Made by a program: the position numbers and the translations under genes. Positions 1 to 8,190 of a DNA stretch of 64,000 nt are shown piece by piece (within the stretch, counting starts at the first letter, position 1; each line of letters opens with the position of its first letter). The DNA comes from PBB1 sp043738425 (lineage in GTDB: Bacteria > Pseudomonadota > Gammaproteobacteria > Burkholderiales > Burkholderiaceae_C): assembly GCA_043738425.1 (NCBI GenBank), contig JAYUGJ010000123.1:12325-76324 (forward strand), read 5' to 3'. The notes under the pieces are model-generated. The model was not told the DNA's origin, searched no databases, and saw nothing but the letters and a program-made list of their open reading frames with translations.

Positions 1-1167
1 TTCGGTTTGATTGGACTGGGCGTCAGCGCCTGTGGAACGTCGCTGTTGGTGCTTTTGGCCAAGCGGGTCGCCGCCGAACGCCGCGCCGCTGCTGCCACCA
101 TCGTCTGGATGTTGATGATTGTGGGTTTTGCCGTGACGGCAGGAGTTGCTGGCCCATTACTTGACCCTTATTCGCCGCAACGCCTGATGGCAGTGACCAG
201 CGGCGTCTCTGCGCTTGCATTTCTGGTCACGCTTTTGGCCTTGCGTGGGTTGGAGGGCGAGGGCGAAACCTGCGCTGCTGGCGTTGTACGTGCACCCGCT
301 GCCGCGACTTCCGCAGTGCGATTCCGCGATGCGCTCTCGCAGGTATGCGCCGAAACTGCAGTGCGGCGGTTCACTGTTTTTGTTTTCGTCTCGATGCTGG
401 CCTACAGCTCGCAAGATTTGATCCTTGAACCATTTGCTGGAACGGTATTCGGCTACACCCCAGGTGAGTCCACCCAACTCGCTGGTGTTCAGCACAGCGG
501 CGTGCTGCTGGGCATGGTGCTGGTAGCGATTGCCGGCAGCGGTGTGCTCGGGCGTTGGCTGACTGCGCTTGCGGCGCGCCTGCGGGGCAGTGCACCGGCC
601 GCCGCGACTGCGTCGGGTCGTCGGTTGGGATCTTTACGCAGTTGGATGGTCGGCGGTTGCCTGGCTTCAGCCATGGCGCTGTTGGGTTTGGTGGCTGCGG
701 GTTTCTGTGCTGGCGCATGGCCGTTGAAAACGACGGTGTTTCTTTTGGGTGTCGCGAATGGCGCATTTTCCATTGCGGCCATTGGTTCGATGATGACGTT
801 GGCCGGGCAAGGCCACGAATCTCGCGAAGGCGTACGCATGGGTTTGTGGGGTGCTGCGCAGGCCGTGGCCTTCGGTCTTGGCGGAGTGCTTGGTACCGCT
901 GCCAGCGACCTCGCGCGCTGGTGGTTCGGCGCTCCCGCGGTCGCATATTCGGTAGTTTTCGGTTTGGAAGCGGTGCTGTTTGTCGCGGCAGCGTGGCTGG
1001 CCCTGCGCGGCGGTGCAATCAGCGCAAATCTTTCGGCGCACGTCATAACCACTCCGTCCTCCCACGCGGGTGTGGCATCCGCACGCAGGTCTTTTTTCGG
1101 AACCGTGTTTGCGGCGCGAGAGCCACAAATTGTCGAGCCCCCTATCGCGTCCCTGAAGCTGAGGTGA
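1..1167 (+). CDS. BCD-family MFS transporter of the photosynthesis cluster (PucC/Bch2/ORF428-like), 5' truncated
   Basis: The reading frame is open from base 1, so the N-terminus lies outside the window and the TTG at 7 need not be the start. The 388 visible codons give several hydrophobic helices. The opening stretch, with the motif GLGVSACGTSLL followed by a charged AKRV loop, is characteristic of the PucC/LhaA/Bch2 family, a branch of the major facilitator superfamily linked to bacteriochlorophyll delivery or light-harvesting assembly. Full-length members have about 430-470 residues, so perhaps 50-90 are missing. The stop lies 4 bases before bchP. In purple bacteria the order bchG, orf428 (bch2), bchP is common, so the Bch2/ORF428 branch is likelier than PucC itself; that is inferred from context. 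Confidence 0.85.
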   Translation, partial: FGLIGLGVSACGTSLLVLLAKRVAAERRAAAATIVWMLMIVGFAVTAGVAGPLLDPYSPQRLMAVTSGVSALAFLVTLLALRGLEGEGETCAAGVVRAPAAATSAVRFRDALSQVCAETAVRRFTVFVFVSMLAYSSQDLILEPFAGTVFGYTPGESTQLAGVQHSGVLLGMVLVAIAGSGVLGRWLTALAARLRGSAPAAATASGRRLGSLRSWMVGGCLASAMALLGLVAAGFCAGAWPLKTTVFLLGVANGAFSIAAIGSMMTLAGQGHESREGVRMGLWGAAQAVAFGLGGVLGTAASDLARWWFGAPAVAYSVVFGLEAVLFVAAAWLALRGGAISANLSAHVITTPSSHAGVASARRSFFGTVFAAREPQIVEPPIASLKLR

Positions 1168-1171
1168 AGTT

Positions 1172-2404
1172 ATGAACTCAATTGAAACGTTTGATGTGGT
1201 CATCGTCGGCGGCGGTCCGGCGGGTGCCACTGCGGCGCATGATTTAGCGCTGCAAGGGCGATCGGTGCTGCTGCTCGACCGGGTCGGGCGCATCAAGCCA
1301 TGCGGTGGTGCCATTCCGCCGCGGTTGATCAAGGACTTCGCCATTCCGGATGAGCTGCTGGTGGCCAAAGCCAGTTCTGCCAGGATGATTTCTCCGAAAG
1401 ACAAGCGGGTCGATATTCCGATTGACGACGGTTTCGTCGGCATGGTCGACCGGGATGTGTTCGACGAATGGCTGCGTGAACGTGCCGCATCGTGTGGTGC
1501 CGTACGTCGCAATGGCACCTTCGACAAGTTGACGCGTGACGACGACGGCGTCAGCGTGGTGCATTTCACTGAACGCGTTGAAGGCCGCGAACGCCGCAGC
1601 GCCACAGCGGGCGAGTTGACCGAGGGCGTGCCGACCAGTGTGCGCGCGCGCGCCATCATCGGGGCCGACGGTGCCAGGTCTAAAGTCGCGGCCCAAGCGG
1701 TTCCCGGTGCCGAGCACGTCAAGTGTGTTTTCGCGTACCACGAGATCGTTCGCGCACCCGCAGTCAAGCCGGCCGATTACGACGATTCGCGCTGCGATGT
1801 TTATTACCGCGGAACGCTCTCGCCGGATTTTTACGGCTGGGTGTTTCCTCACGGCGACACGCTCAGCATCGGTACCGGAAGCGCTGACAAAGGTTTTTCG
1901 CTGCGTGGCGCGGTAGGCAGCCTGCGCGAAGCGGCCGGGCTGGCCGATGCCGAGACCTTGCGCCGCGAGGGTGCGCCGTTGCCAATGAAGCCGCTGAAAA
2001 AATGGGACAACGGTCGCGATGTGGTGCTGGCGGGTGACGCGGCCGGCGTGGTGGCTCCGGCATCGGGCGAGGGCATTTATTACGCGATGGCGGGTGGACG
2101 TTTGGCGGCTGAATCGGTCGATACGCTGCTGCGCACGGGCGAAGGCAAATCACTGGGCTTGGCGCGCAAACGATTCATGAAAGCGCATGGCACGGTGTTT
2201 CGCGTCTTGGGAATCATGCAGTGGTTCTGGTACGCCACTGATAAACGCCGCGAAAGCTTCGTCAAGATTTGCGAAGACCGCGATGTTCAGCAACTCACTT
2301 TTGAGTCGTACATGAACAAAGAACTCGCACGCAAGAAACCCATGGCGCACATTCGTATTTTCTTCAAGGACATGGCGCACCTACTGGGGTTGGCCCGCGC
2401 CTGA
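1172..2404 (+). CDS. bchP: Geranylgeranyl diphosphate/bacteriochlorophyll reductase BchP
   Basis: A flavoprotein of 410 residues that in the known family reduces three double bonds of the geranylgeranyl tail (bacteriochlorophyll GG or geranylgeranyl-PP) to phytyl. The N-terminal FAD fold shows VVIVGGGPAGATAA at about residues 9-22, and a second FAD motif, GDAAGVVAPASGEGI, lies near residue 290, as expected for the geranylgeranyl reductase family. The ATG at 1172 follows a GAGG at 1161-1164 that lies inside the end of the upstream transporter gene, so the two are probably co-transcribed. The stop overlaps the next start by one base (TGATG). Length and motifs are normal and nothing looks degraded. 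Confidence 0.93.
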   Translation: MNSIETFDVVIVGGGPAGATAAHDLALQGRSVLLLDRVGRIKPCGGAIPPRLIKDFAIPDELLVAKASSARMISPKDKRVDIPIDDGFVGMVDRDVFDEWLRERAASCGAVRRNGTFDKLTRDDDGVSVVHFTERVEGRERRSATAGELTEGVPTSVRARAIIGADGARSKVAAQAVPGAEHVKCVFAYHEIVRAPAVKPADYDDSRCDVYYRGTLSPDFYGWVFPHGDTLSIGTGSADKGFSLRGAVGSLREAAGLADAETLRREGAPLPMKPLKKWDNGRDVVLAGDAAGVVAPASGEGIYYAMAGGRLAAESVDTLLRTGEGKSLGLARKRFMKAHGTVFRVLGIMQWFWYATDKRRESFVKICEDRDVQQLTFESYMNKELARKKPMAHIRIFFKDMAHLLGLARA

Positions 2405-2676
2405 TGGCCATCGCAGAGTGGCTCACTCCGCCCCGTCTCATCACCATCGTTATAGGTTTCACGCTGATCGAAGGCACGGTGTTGTGGATTTACCGGCGGC
2501 TGACTGGGAAGGGCGTCTCCAGCCGGGACTTCACCGCCAACTGGGTCTCTGGTTTGTGTTTGATGCTGGCGCTGCGCAGCGCTGTCGTTGATGCGTGGTG
2601 GGTATGGGTAGCGATGTGGATGCTTTGCTCGGGCATCGCACACTGGGGCGACTTGTGGACGCGATGGCAACGCTAG
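2404..2676 (+). CDS. Small membrane protein downstream of bchP
   Basis: A 90-residue protein with two or three predicted hydrophobic segments (about residues 11-30, 45-61 and 63-80) separated by a short loop containing YRRLTGKG. It is rich in Trp, especially near the C-terminus. The start codon shares its first A with the bchP stop codon, so it is almost certainly translationally coupled to bchP and expressed with the photosynthesis cluster. I do not recognise a characterised family. In some purple bacteria an isopentenyl isomerase gene occupies this place, but this product is far too short and hydrophobic for that. A role in pigment or light-harvesting membrane assembly is only inferred from position. 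Confidence 0.7.
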   Translation: MAIAEWLTPPRLITIVIGFTLIEGTVLWIYRRLTGKGVSSRDFTANWVSGLCLMLALRSAVVDAWWVWVAMWMLCSGIAHWGDLWTRWQR

Positions 2677-2709
2677 AGGGCTGTTCTATGCGTACAACGA
2701 CACGGGCAT

Positions 2710-2744
2710 AAAAAAGCCGGTGGGCGTATCGCGCCAACCGGCTT
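2710..2744 (-). terminator. Rho-independent terminator of the HiPIP gene
   Basis: A 13-bp stem (arms 2714-2726 and 2732-2744, one mismatch or wobble, 5-base loop) is flanked on the plus strand by six A residues at 2710-2715. Read on the minus strand this is a hairpin followed by a T run, about 45 bases after the HiPIP stop codon. Its 3' arm lacks a T run on the plus strand, so it is less suited to ending the bchP transcript. Confidence 0.85.
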
Positions 2745-2788
2745 TGACTGTTGCGTACTTGCCTGCTACGGCAAGTACAGCACCGCTT

Positions 2789-3103
2789 TTATGCGGCTTT
2801 TGGCGCGTATGCGCTGCACCAGCCTTTAGACGACACCTGCTTGCCGGCAAACAGCGGGCAAGCACCGGCAGCGTCTCCCGCCTTGCCCTGGAACAATGCG
2901 CAGTTTCCGCAAACCTGGGTAGCCTTGTGGGCGGGGAATTTCTTTGCGTCAACCTTCGTTGCATCGGGCTTGTAGCCGAGTGAAACCGCATTAGCGTCGG
3001 TTTCAGCAACCATGGCACCCTGCGCGTACGCCTGTGAAGCAGCCAGGCTGCTGCCGGCTGCGGCAACTAACAACATGAAGGTGCGGCGATTGGTAATGCT
3101 CAT
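2789..3103 (-). CDS. High-potential iron-sulfur protein (HiPIP)
   Basis: A 104-residue exported protein. The N-terminus carries a twin-arginine signal (NRRTFMLLVAAAG) with a likely AxA cleavage site near residue 27. Four cysteines at 65, 68, 82 and 96 have the spacing C-x2-C-x13-C-x13-C that binds the [4Fe-4S] cluster of HiPIPs; folded Fe-S proteins commonly use Tat export. In Rubrivivax and Rhodoferax, HiPIP is a periplasmic electron donor to the photosynthetic reaction centre, which suits its place convergent with the end of the photosynthesis cluster. It has its own terminator and about 290 bases of upstream sequence, so it is probably transcribed alone. Confidence 0.93.
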   Translation of the reverse strand: MSITNRRTFMLLVAAAGSSLAASQAYAQGAMVAETDANAVSLGYKPDATKVDAKKFPAHKATQVCGNCALFQGKAGDAAGACPLFAGKQVSSKGWCSAYAPKAA

Positions 3104-3342
3104 GCGAACTCTCCGAAGTTAAAGAATCAGACAACGCCCAGAAACCATTCCGGATGACAAATTCTTGCACGCCCTAAACGCCGCAGTACTCCGGTGGCCC
3201 TTTGTGCGCGGTGTTTTGCACACGCCGGTCGTTGTCTGTGGTTTGACTGTCCGCATGGCGAACATGAGGGTGTTTCGTCGGCGCCATCGATGCTGGCGAG
3301 GGCGCGCGGGTAAGTCCGACCAAGTCGGTAATGCGGTGCCCC

Positions 3343-3376
3343 TACAATTTTTGCTGCGATTGCACAATTTTTTGCA
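3343..3376 (+). promoter_or_regulatory. Candidate phaR promoter/operator with paired TTGCA boxes
   Basis: A TACAAT hexamer (3343-3348) is followed by two TTGCA boxes (3360-3364 and 3372-3376) that form an imperfect inverted repeat, GATTGCA to TGCATC, just upstream of phaR. PhaR homologues are known to bind TGC/GCA-type sites and to repress their own gene, so autoregulation is plausible. No convincing -35 element is visible, and the assignment is inference. Confidence 0.35.
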
Positions 3377-3391
3377 TCGGAAAATCAATTC

Positions 3392-4015
3392 ATGCCCACC
3401 ACGAGACAAGCTCCGCACTCGGCAAAAAAAAGCAATGGCGCGCGAAAGCCCGCAGAAAAAGCGGCTGACGAGCCCGGAGTCGACGGCACCCGGTTGCTGA
3501 AAAAATACCCGAATCGACGTCTGTACGACACCGTGGCCAGCAGTTACATCACGCTGACCGATGTCAAAAAAATGGTGATGACTGGTCAGTCGTTTGTGGT
3601 GCGCGACGCCAAGTCGGACCAGGATCTGACCCGCAGCATCCTTTTGCAAATCATCTTGGAAGAAGAAACAGGCGGTGCGCCGATGTTCACCGCACAAACG
3701 CTGGCGCAGATCATTCGTTTCTACGGGCACGCCATGCAAGGCGTGATGGGCTCTTACCTGGAAAAAAACCTGCAAACATTTACCGAGATTCAAAGCCGTC
3801 TTGGCGAACCATCGCTCAGTGGTTATGACCCGGCCGCGTTATCGCCCGAGCGTTGGGGCCAGTTTTTGACGGGCCAGGCCCCGGCGGTGCAAGGTCTGAT
3901 GAGCAGCTATCTCGAACAGTCAAAGTCGATGTTCGCCCAGATGCAAGAACAAATGGCAAAGCAAACCGGAACACTGTTTCCCGGCATGCCTGGTTTCGTT
4001 CCGCCAAAACGTTGA
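3392..4015 (+). CDS. phaR: Polyhydroxyalkanoate synthesis repressor PhaR
   Basis: A 207-residue cytoplasmic DNA-binding regulator. After a basic Lys/Ala-rich leader of about 33 residues comes the highly conserved PHB/PHA accumulation regulator domain, with KKYPNRRLYDT at about 37-47 and SYITL shortly after, then a second helical domain with TLAQIIRFYG. The C-terminus is Gln/Met-rich. In Cupriavidus necator and relatives PhaR senses PHB granules and represses phasin genes and itself. No other pha gene lies in the window, so its targets are elsewhere. The ATG at 3392 was chosen because the conserved domain follows at normal distance. The 288 bases upstream, shared with HiPIP, hold both promoters. 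Confidence 0.92.
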   Translation: MPTTRQAPHSAKKSNGARKPAEKAADEPGVDGTRLLKKYPNRRLYDTVASSYITLTDVKKMVMTGQSFVVRDAKSDQDLTRSILLQIILEEETGGAPMFTAQTLAQIIRFYGHAMQGVMGSYLEKNLQTFTEIQSRLGEPSLSGYDPAALSPERWGQFLTGQAPAVQGLMSSYLEQSKSMFAQMQEQMAKQTGTLFPGMPGFVPPKR

Positions 4016-4061
4016 GCCTGACTGGCGACCTGCGCTTTGGGTCTTGGCCTCAAGCGAAAAT

Positions 4062-5513
4062 ATGACCATGACACTAGAAAACAGCGCTGTCGCGCCCATC
4101 ACCACGTTGCCCACCGTTGCTCCAAAGATCGGCTTCGTTTCGCTTGGCTGCCCAAAGGCGCTGACCGACTCTGAATTGATCTTGACCCAGCTGCGTGCCG
4201 AGGGCTACGACACGTCGAAAACCTTCGCCGGGGCGGATTTAGTCATCGTCAACACCTGCGGTTTTATTGACGACGCGGTGAAAGAAAGTCTCGACACCAT
4301 CGGTGAAGCGTTGGCTGAGAACGGCAAGGTCATCGTGACCGGCTGCTTGGGTGCCAAAGGCGGCAAGGACCTGGGCGACGGCAGCGGAAATTTGGTACGC
4401 CAGATGCACCCCAGTGTGTTGGCAGTCACCGGACCGCACGCAACGCAAGAGGTTATGGATGCGGTGCGTTTGCACGCGCCCCGGTCGCATGACCCGTTCA
4501 CCGACTTGGTGCCTGCCCGCGTGGGTGCAGCCGATGCCTTCGGTGACATCGGTATCAAGCTCACGCCGCGTCATTACGCATACCTAAAAATCAGCGAAGG
4601 TTGTAACCACCGATGCACCTTTTGCATCATTCCCAGCATGCGCGGCGATCTGGTTTCGCGCCCGATCGGTGATGTGTTGGGCGAGGCCCAACGCTTGTTT
4701 GCGTCTGGCGTCAAAGAGCTGCTGGTCATCAGCCAAGACACCAGCGCGTACGGGGTGGACGTGAAGTACCGCACTGGCTTTTGGGATGGCAAACCGGTCA
4801 AAACCCGCATGCTCGATTTGTGCGAAAAACTCGGTGAGCTGGCCACTCCATACGGTGCCTGGGTTCGCCTGCATTACGTTTACCCGTACCCGCATGTAGA
4901 TGACGTGCTGCCATTGATGGCACAGGGTTTGGTGTTGCCTTATCTCGATGTGCCGTTGCAGCACTCGCACCCCGAGGTGCTCAAGCGCATGAAACGACCG
5001 GCCAGCGGCGAGCGCAATCTGGAGCGCATTCAGCGCTGGCGCGAGGTATGCCCGGACGTGGTCGTCCGCAGTACCTTCATCGCTGGTTTCCCAGGCGAGA
5101 CCGAGGCCGAGTTCGAACACCTGCTCGACTTTTTGCGCGCTGCTGAAATTGACCGCGCTGGCTGCTTCGCATATTCGCCGGTGGCAGGTGCAGCGGCCAA
5201 CACACTGCCCAATGCGCTGCCGGCAGACGTGCGCGAAGCGCGTCGCGCCAGGTTCATGGAGTTGGCCGAGGCGGTTTCCGCTGCCAGGTTGTCTCGTCGC
5301 GTGGGTGCCACGATGCAGGTGCTGATCGATGCTGCGCCCATGTTGGGCCGCCGCGGTGGCACCGGTCGCAGTTACGCCGATGCGCCCGAAATTGATGGTG
5401 TGGTGAAGTTGTTGCCGCCTGAAAAAGCGTCGAAGACGCTGAAGGTCGGCGAATTTACCCGTGCGCGCATCGTTGCAACGCAGGGCCATGACCTGATCGC
5501 CCAGCCGGTTTAA
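4062..5513 (+). CDS. rimO: Ribosomal protein uS12 methylthiotransferase RimO
   Basis: A radical-SAM enzyme that adds a methylthio group to the conserved Asp of ribosomal protein S12. From the ATG at 4062 the protein has 483 residues. The UPF0004 N-terminal domain supplies three cluster cysteines (C30 in SLGCPK, C66 in NTCGF, C95 in TGCLG). The radical-SAM motif CNHRCTFC gives C181, C185 and C188, and a C-terminal TRAM-like domain follows. It is about 40 residues longer than E. coli RimO, mostly at the N-terminus. An in-frame TTG at 4044 is less attractive than the two ATGs at 4062 and 4068. Its stop nearly abuts the next gene (2 bases), suggesting co-transcription. Confidence 0.95.
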   Translation: MTMTLENSAVAPITTLPTVAPKIGFVSLGCPKALTDSELILTQLRAEGYDTSKTFAGADLVIVNTCGFIDDAVKESLDTIGEALAENGKVIVTGCLGAKGGKDLGDGSGNLVRQMHPSVLAVTGPHATQEVMDAVRLHAPRSHDPFTDLVPARVGAADAFGDIGIKLTPRHYAYLKISEGCNHRCTFCIIPSMRGDLVSRPIGDVLGEAQRLFASGVKELLVISQDTSAYGVDVKYRTGFWDGKPVKTRMLDLCEKLGELATPYGAWVRLHYVYPYPHVDDVLPLMAQGLVLPYLDVPLQHSHPEVLKRMKRPASGERNLERIQRWREVCPDVVVRSTFIAGFPGETEAEFEHLLDFLRAAEIDRAGCFAYSPVAGAAANTLPNALPADVREARRARFMELAEAVSAARLSRRVGATMQVLIDAAPMLGRRGGTGRSYADAPEIDGVVKLLPPEKASKTLKVGEFTRARIVATQGHDLIAQPV

Positions 5514-5515
5514 GC

Positions 5516-6766
5516 ATGGACGATGCGCCGGGCCGCAAGCGGAGCAATCAGTCGGCTGATCCTGCCACTGCTGCGCCTGCATTCGCCCATTCGACCGCGC
5601 TCATACACCACGCGTACGCGCCTCCCGCTGAATTCGCGTCGGTTCAGCCGCCCGTTCTGAAGGCCTCAACCGTCATCTTCCCGAACACGCGTGCGTTGTT
5701 GGCCCGCCAATGGAAAGACAAGTCGGGCTACAGCTACGGATTGCACGGCACCCCCACCACCTACACGCTAGAAGCACGCATTGCCACGCTAGAGGGCGGA
5801 ACGCACACCTTGTTGTTACCCAGCGGATTGGCAGCCATTGCGTTGATTGACCTGGCGTTGCTGCAGTCAGGCGACGAAGTGCTGATACCCGACAACGCCT
5901 ACGGCCCAGGTAAAGACCTGGCACGCGCGGAGCTGGCGCGATGGGGAATCAAGTACCGCACTTATGACGCGATGGATGTGGACTCGCTCATGGCCGCACT
6001 GGATGCCGTACCTGCGGCTGCGGCCAAGCTGGTGTGGCTGGAGGCGGCCGGATCGGTGACGATGGAGTTCCCCGATCTGCCGGCGCTGGTTCGTGCAGCG
6101 AAAGCGCATGGTGCGTTGACCGCGCTTGACAACACCTGGGGCGCTGGCATCGCGTTCAACGCCTTCGAGTTGGAGTCCGGCATCGGCGTGGATATATCGA
6201 TGCACGCGTTGACCAAGTACCCGTCTGGCGGCGCTGACGTGTTGATGGGGTCGGTGACCACCCGCGACCCAGCCATTCACCTGCGGTTGAAAGCCACGCA
6301 CCTGCACATGGGTTGGGGCGTCGCCGCGAACGACGCTGAGCTGCTGCTGCGCTCACTGCCAACGCTTGCGCTGCGTTACCACGCGCACGATGCGGCAGCA
6401 CGCCGCTTGGCCGCTTGGTGGAGCACGCGCGGTGAAATTGCGCAGGTGCTGCACCCGGCGTTCGCTACGTCACCCGGACACGCGGCCTGGCAGCGGCTGT
6501 GCAGCGCATCTGCGGGGCTGTTTTCGGTGGTGTTCGATGCGGGCTACAGCACCGCACAAGTGCATGCATTCATCGATGCACTGCGCATTTTCAAAATTGG
6601 ATTTTCGTGGGCCGGGCCGATGAGTCTGGTCGTCCCGTACGACCTGTCGGAAATGCGCGCGGCGCCTGCGTGGAAGGGCACGTTGGTGCGCTTTTCCGTC
6701 GGACTCGAAGCGGTGGAGGATTTGATCGGCGACTGCGAGCAGGCGCTGGGCATGCTTGCAGCTTGA
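5516..6766 (+). CDS. Cystathionine beta-lyase-like PLP enzyme (Cys/Met metabolism family)
   Basis: A 416-residue fold-type I PLP enzyme of the trans-sulfuration family. The Schiff-base lysine is K234 in ALTKYPSGG; the Asp pairing with the pyridine nitrogen is in LDNTW (D205); the PLP phosphate-binding segment is LPSGLAAI; and YGLHGTPTT near residue 74 is typical of the MetC branch. MetC cleaves cystathionine to homocysteine, pyruvate and ammonia. A 25-30 residue Ala/Pro-rich leader precedes the conserved ALIHHAY start region, so translation could begin later. It lies 2 bases after rimO. The exact substrate is inferred, since family members differ in specificity; a gamma-lyase role cannot be excluded. 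Confidence 0.87.
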   Translation: MDDAPGRKRSNQSADPATAAPAFAHSTALIHHAYAPPAEFASVQPPVLKASTVIFPNTRALLARQWKDKSGYSYGLHGTPTTYTLEARIATLEGGTHTLLLPSGLAAIALIDLALLQSGDEVLIPDNAYGPGKDLARAELARWGIKYRTYDAMDVDSLMAALDAVPAAAAKLVWLEAAGSVTMEFPDLPALVRAAKAHGALTALDNTWGAGIAFNAFELESGIGVDISMHALTKYPSGGADVLMGSVTTRDPAIHLRLKATHLHMGWGVAANDAELLLRSLPTLALRYHAHDAAARRLAAWWSTRGEIAQVLHPAFATSPGHAAWQRLCSASAGLFSVVFDAGYSTAQVHAFIDALRIFKIGFSWAGPMSLVVPYDLSEMRAAPAWKGTLVRFSVGLEAVEDLIGDCEQALGMLAA

Positions 6767-6860
6767 CCACTCGCCCCGCGCGGTTCTTGTGACGCTGCGC
6801 CGCATCGACCGGCCCGGTTGCGTGCCGCGGAAGTGCGTTCGGCGCTGCGCGCCGCAACGC

Positions 6861-7319
6861 TTACGCCTTAGATGAGACTTTGTGTCTCATCAGCCGGCCT
6901 TTCTCCCGATCCCAGTCGCGCTTTTTTTCTGTGTCGCGTTTGTCGTGTTCGGCTTTGCCTTTAGCGAGTGCGATTTCTGCCTTCACCAAGCCGCCTTTGT
7001 AGTGCAGGTCGAGTGGCACCAGCGTGTAGCCCTTTTGCTCAACCTTGCCGACCAAGCGTTTGATTTCTTCTTTGTGCAGCAGCAGTTTTTTTGTACGGTC
7101 GGCTTCGGGGTTGACGTGGGTTGATGCGCTGCGCAGTGCATTGATGCGGCAGCCGATCAAAAACAATTCGCCGTCGCGGATGACGACATAGCCGTCGGTC
7201 AACTGCACCTGGCCGGCGCGAACTGCCTTGATTTCCCAGCCTTGCAGCATCATGCCGGCCTCGTAGCGTTCTTCGATGTGATAGTCGAATCGCGCGCGGC
7301 GGTTCTCGGCAATGGGCAT
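6861..7319 (-). CDS. smpB: SsrA-binding protein SmpB
   Basis: A small basic RNA-binding protein that delivers tmRNA to stalled ribosomes in trans-translation. From the ATG at 7319 it has 152 residues beginning MPIAENRRARFDY, which matches the normal SmpB N-terminus; an upstream TTG at 7346 would add nine unconserved residues. The core motifs EERYEAG, GWEIKA and VQLTDGYV are visible, and the Lys/Arg-rich C-terminal tail (RDTEKKRDWDREKG) is the part known to enter the mRNA channel. It is divergent from ratA-rnfH, an arrangement conserved in many proteobacteria including E. coli. No tmRNA gene is visible in the window. Confidence 0.95.
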   Translation of the reverse strand: MPIAENRRARFDYHIEERYEAGMMLQGWEIKAVRAGQVQLTDGYVVIRDGELFLIGCRINALRSASTHVNPEADRTKKLLLHKEEIKRLVGKVEQKGYTLVPLDLHYKGGLVKAEIALAKGKAEHDKRDTEKKRDWDREKGRLMRHKVSSKA

Positions 7320-7363
7320 GGGGCGTTCGCGGCAAAAGCGCGTCAATACAATCTGGCGATTGT

Positions 7364-7807
7364 ATGAAGCACGTTAAAAAGTCAGTGCTGCTGTGGTACT
7401 CGCCGCACGAGATGTACGAGCTGGTCACCGCAGTGGCCGATTACCCGAAATTTCTGCCGTGGTGCGCCAGCGCCGAAGTGCTGGATGAAAGCGAGGTCGC
7501 CATGACCGCGCGGTTGCACCTCTCTTACGCCGGCATACGCCATGCATTCACCACGCGCAACGAGCACGAGACCGACACCTCGGTGCGCGTCAAGTTGGTC
7601 GATGGCCCGTTCTCGCTGCTCGATGGCATGTGGTTATTCCGCCGCGTTGGCTCTGAAGCGCAGGCCTGCAAAATCGAATTTGAATTGCGCTATGCGTTTT
7701 CCAGCCTGGCGCTAGAAGCGGTGGTCAGTCCGGTGTTCGACCGCATTGCGAATACCTTCGTCGACTCGTTTGTGAAGCGCGCCGCGCAGGTCTATGGGGA
7801 ACGTTGA
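7364..7807 (+). CDS. ratA: RatA/COQ10-like START-domain protein
   Basis: A 147-residue cytoplasmic protein of the START-like polyketide-cyclase fold. The conserved opening reads SVLLWYSPHEMYELVTAVADYPKF, with the pattern (Y)P(x)FLPWC seen in RatA/COQ10 proteins, and the end VDSFVKRAAQVYG matches the family C-terminus. E. coli RatA was described as inhibiting 70S ribosome formation; eukaryotic COQ10 binds ubiquinone, so a quinone-related role is also possible. The gene overlaps rnfH by 14 bases and is divergent from smpB with 44 bases between start codons, so the two promoters overlap or lie within the coding ends. Confidence 0.92.
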   Translation: MKHVKKSVLLWYSPHEMYELVTAVADYPKFLPWCASAEVLDESEVAMTARLHLSYAGIRHAFTTRNEHETDTSVRVKLVDGPFSLLDGMWLFRRVGSEAQACKIEFELRYAFSSLALEAVVSPVFDRIANTFVDSFVKRAAQVYGER

Positions 7808-8126
7808 GGCCGGTTGTATTCGTGTCGAGGTCATCGTTCACACCGGCGTGGGCCAGACCCGATCGCTACAGCTGAGTTTGCCCTGCGGTTCGCTGCTGCA
7901 AGCGGCACTGCAGTTCAGCGGCGCGTGCAGCGGCAATGCTGAGGCGACTGCCAATGCGCTGAATGCGGACGACATGAAATGCGGCGTGTGGGGACAACTA
8001 TGCCGCCCGGACCATGTGCTGCGCGACCTGGACCGAGTCGAGGTGTACCGACCGTTGCTCGTCGATCCGATGGAAGCGCGTCGCCAGAGGCAACGCGCTC
8101 AGCGGCGCAAGAGTGGGCTGCCTTGA
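7794..8126 (+). CDS. rnfH: RnfH family ubiquitin-fold protein (RatB)
   Basis: A 110-residue protein of the RnfH/UPF0125 family, a beta-grasp fold related to ThiS and MoaD. Recognisable features are the opening IRVEVIVHTG, the VWGQLCRPDHVLRDLDRVEVYRPL block, and the basic end DPMEARRQRQRAQRR. The family is widespread next to ratA; its biochemical function is unsettled, and the RatA-RatB pairing as a toxin-antitoxin module remains a proposal. The 14-base overlap with ratA implies translational coupling. The insert between the conserved blocks (Ala/Cys-rich, SGACSGNAEATANALNAD) is slightly longer than in typical members. Confidence 0.85.
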   Translation: MGNVEAGCIRVEVIVHTGVGQTRSLQLSLPCGSLLQAALQFSGACSGNAEATANALNADDMKCGVWGQLCRPDHVLRDLDRVEVYRPLLVDPMEARRQRQRAQRRKSGLP

Positions 8127-8190
8127 TGCAGTAGACCGCGCGGCAAGGGGTTGACCGCACACGGCGCGTGGTGCCCGTCGGACTACCTGC

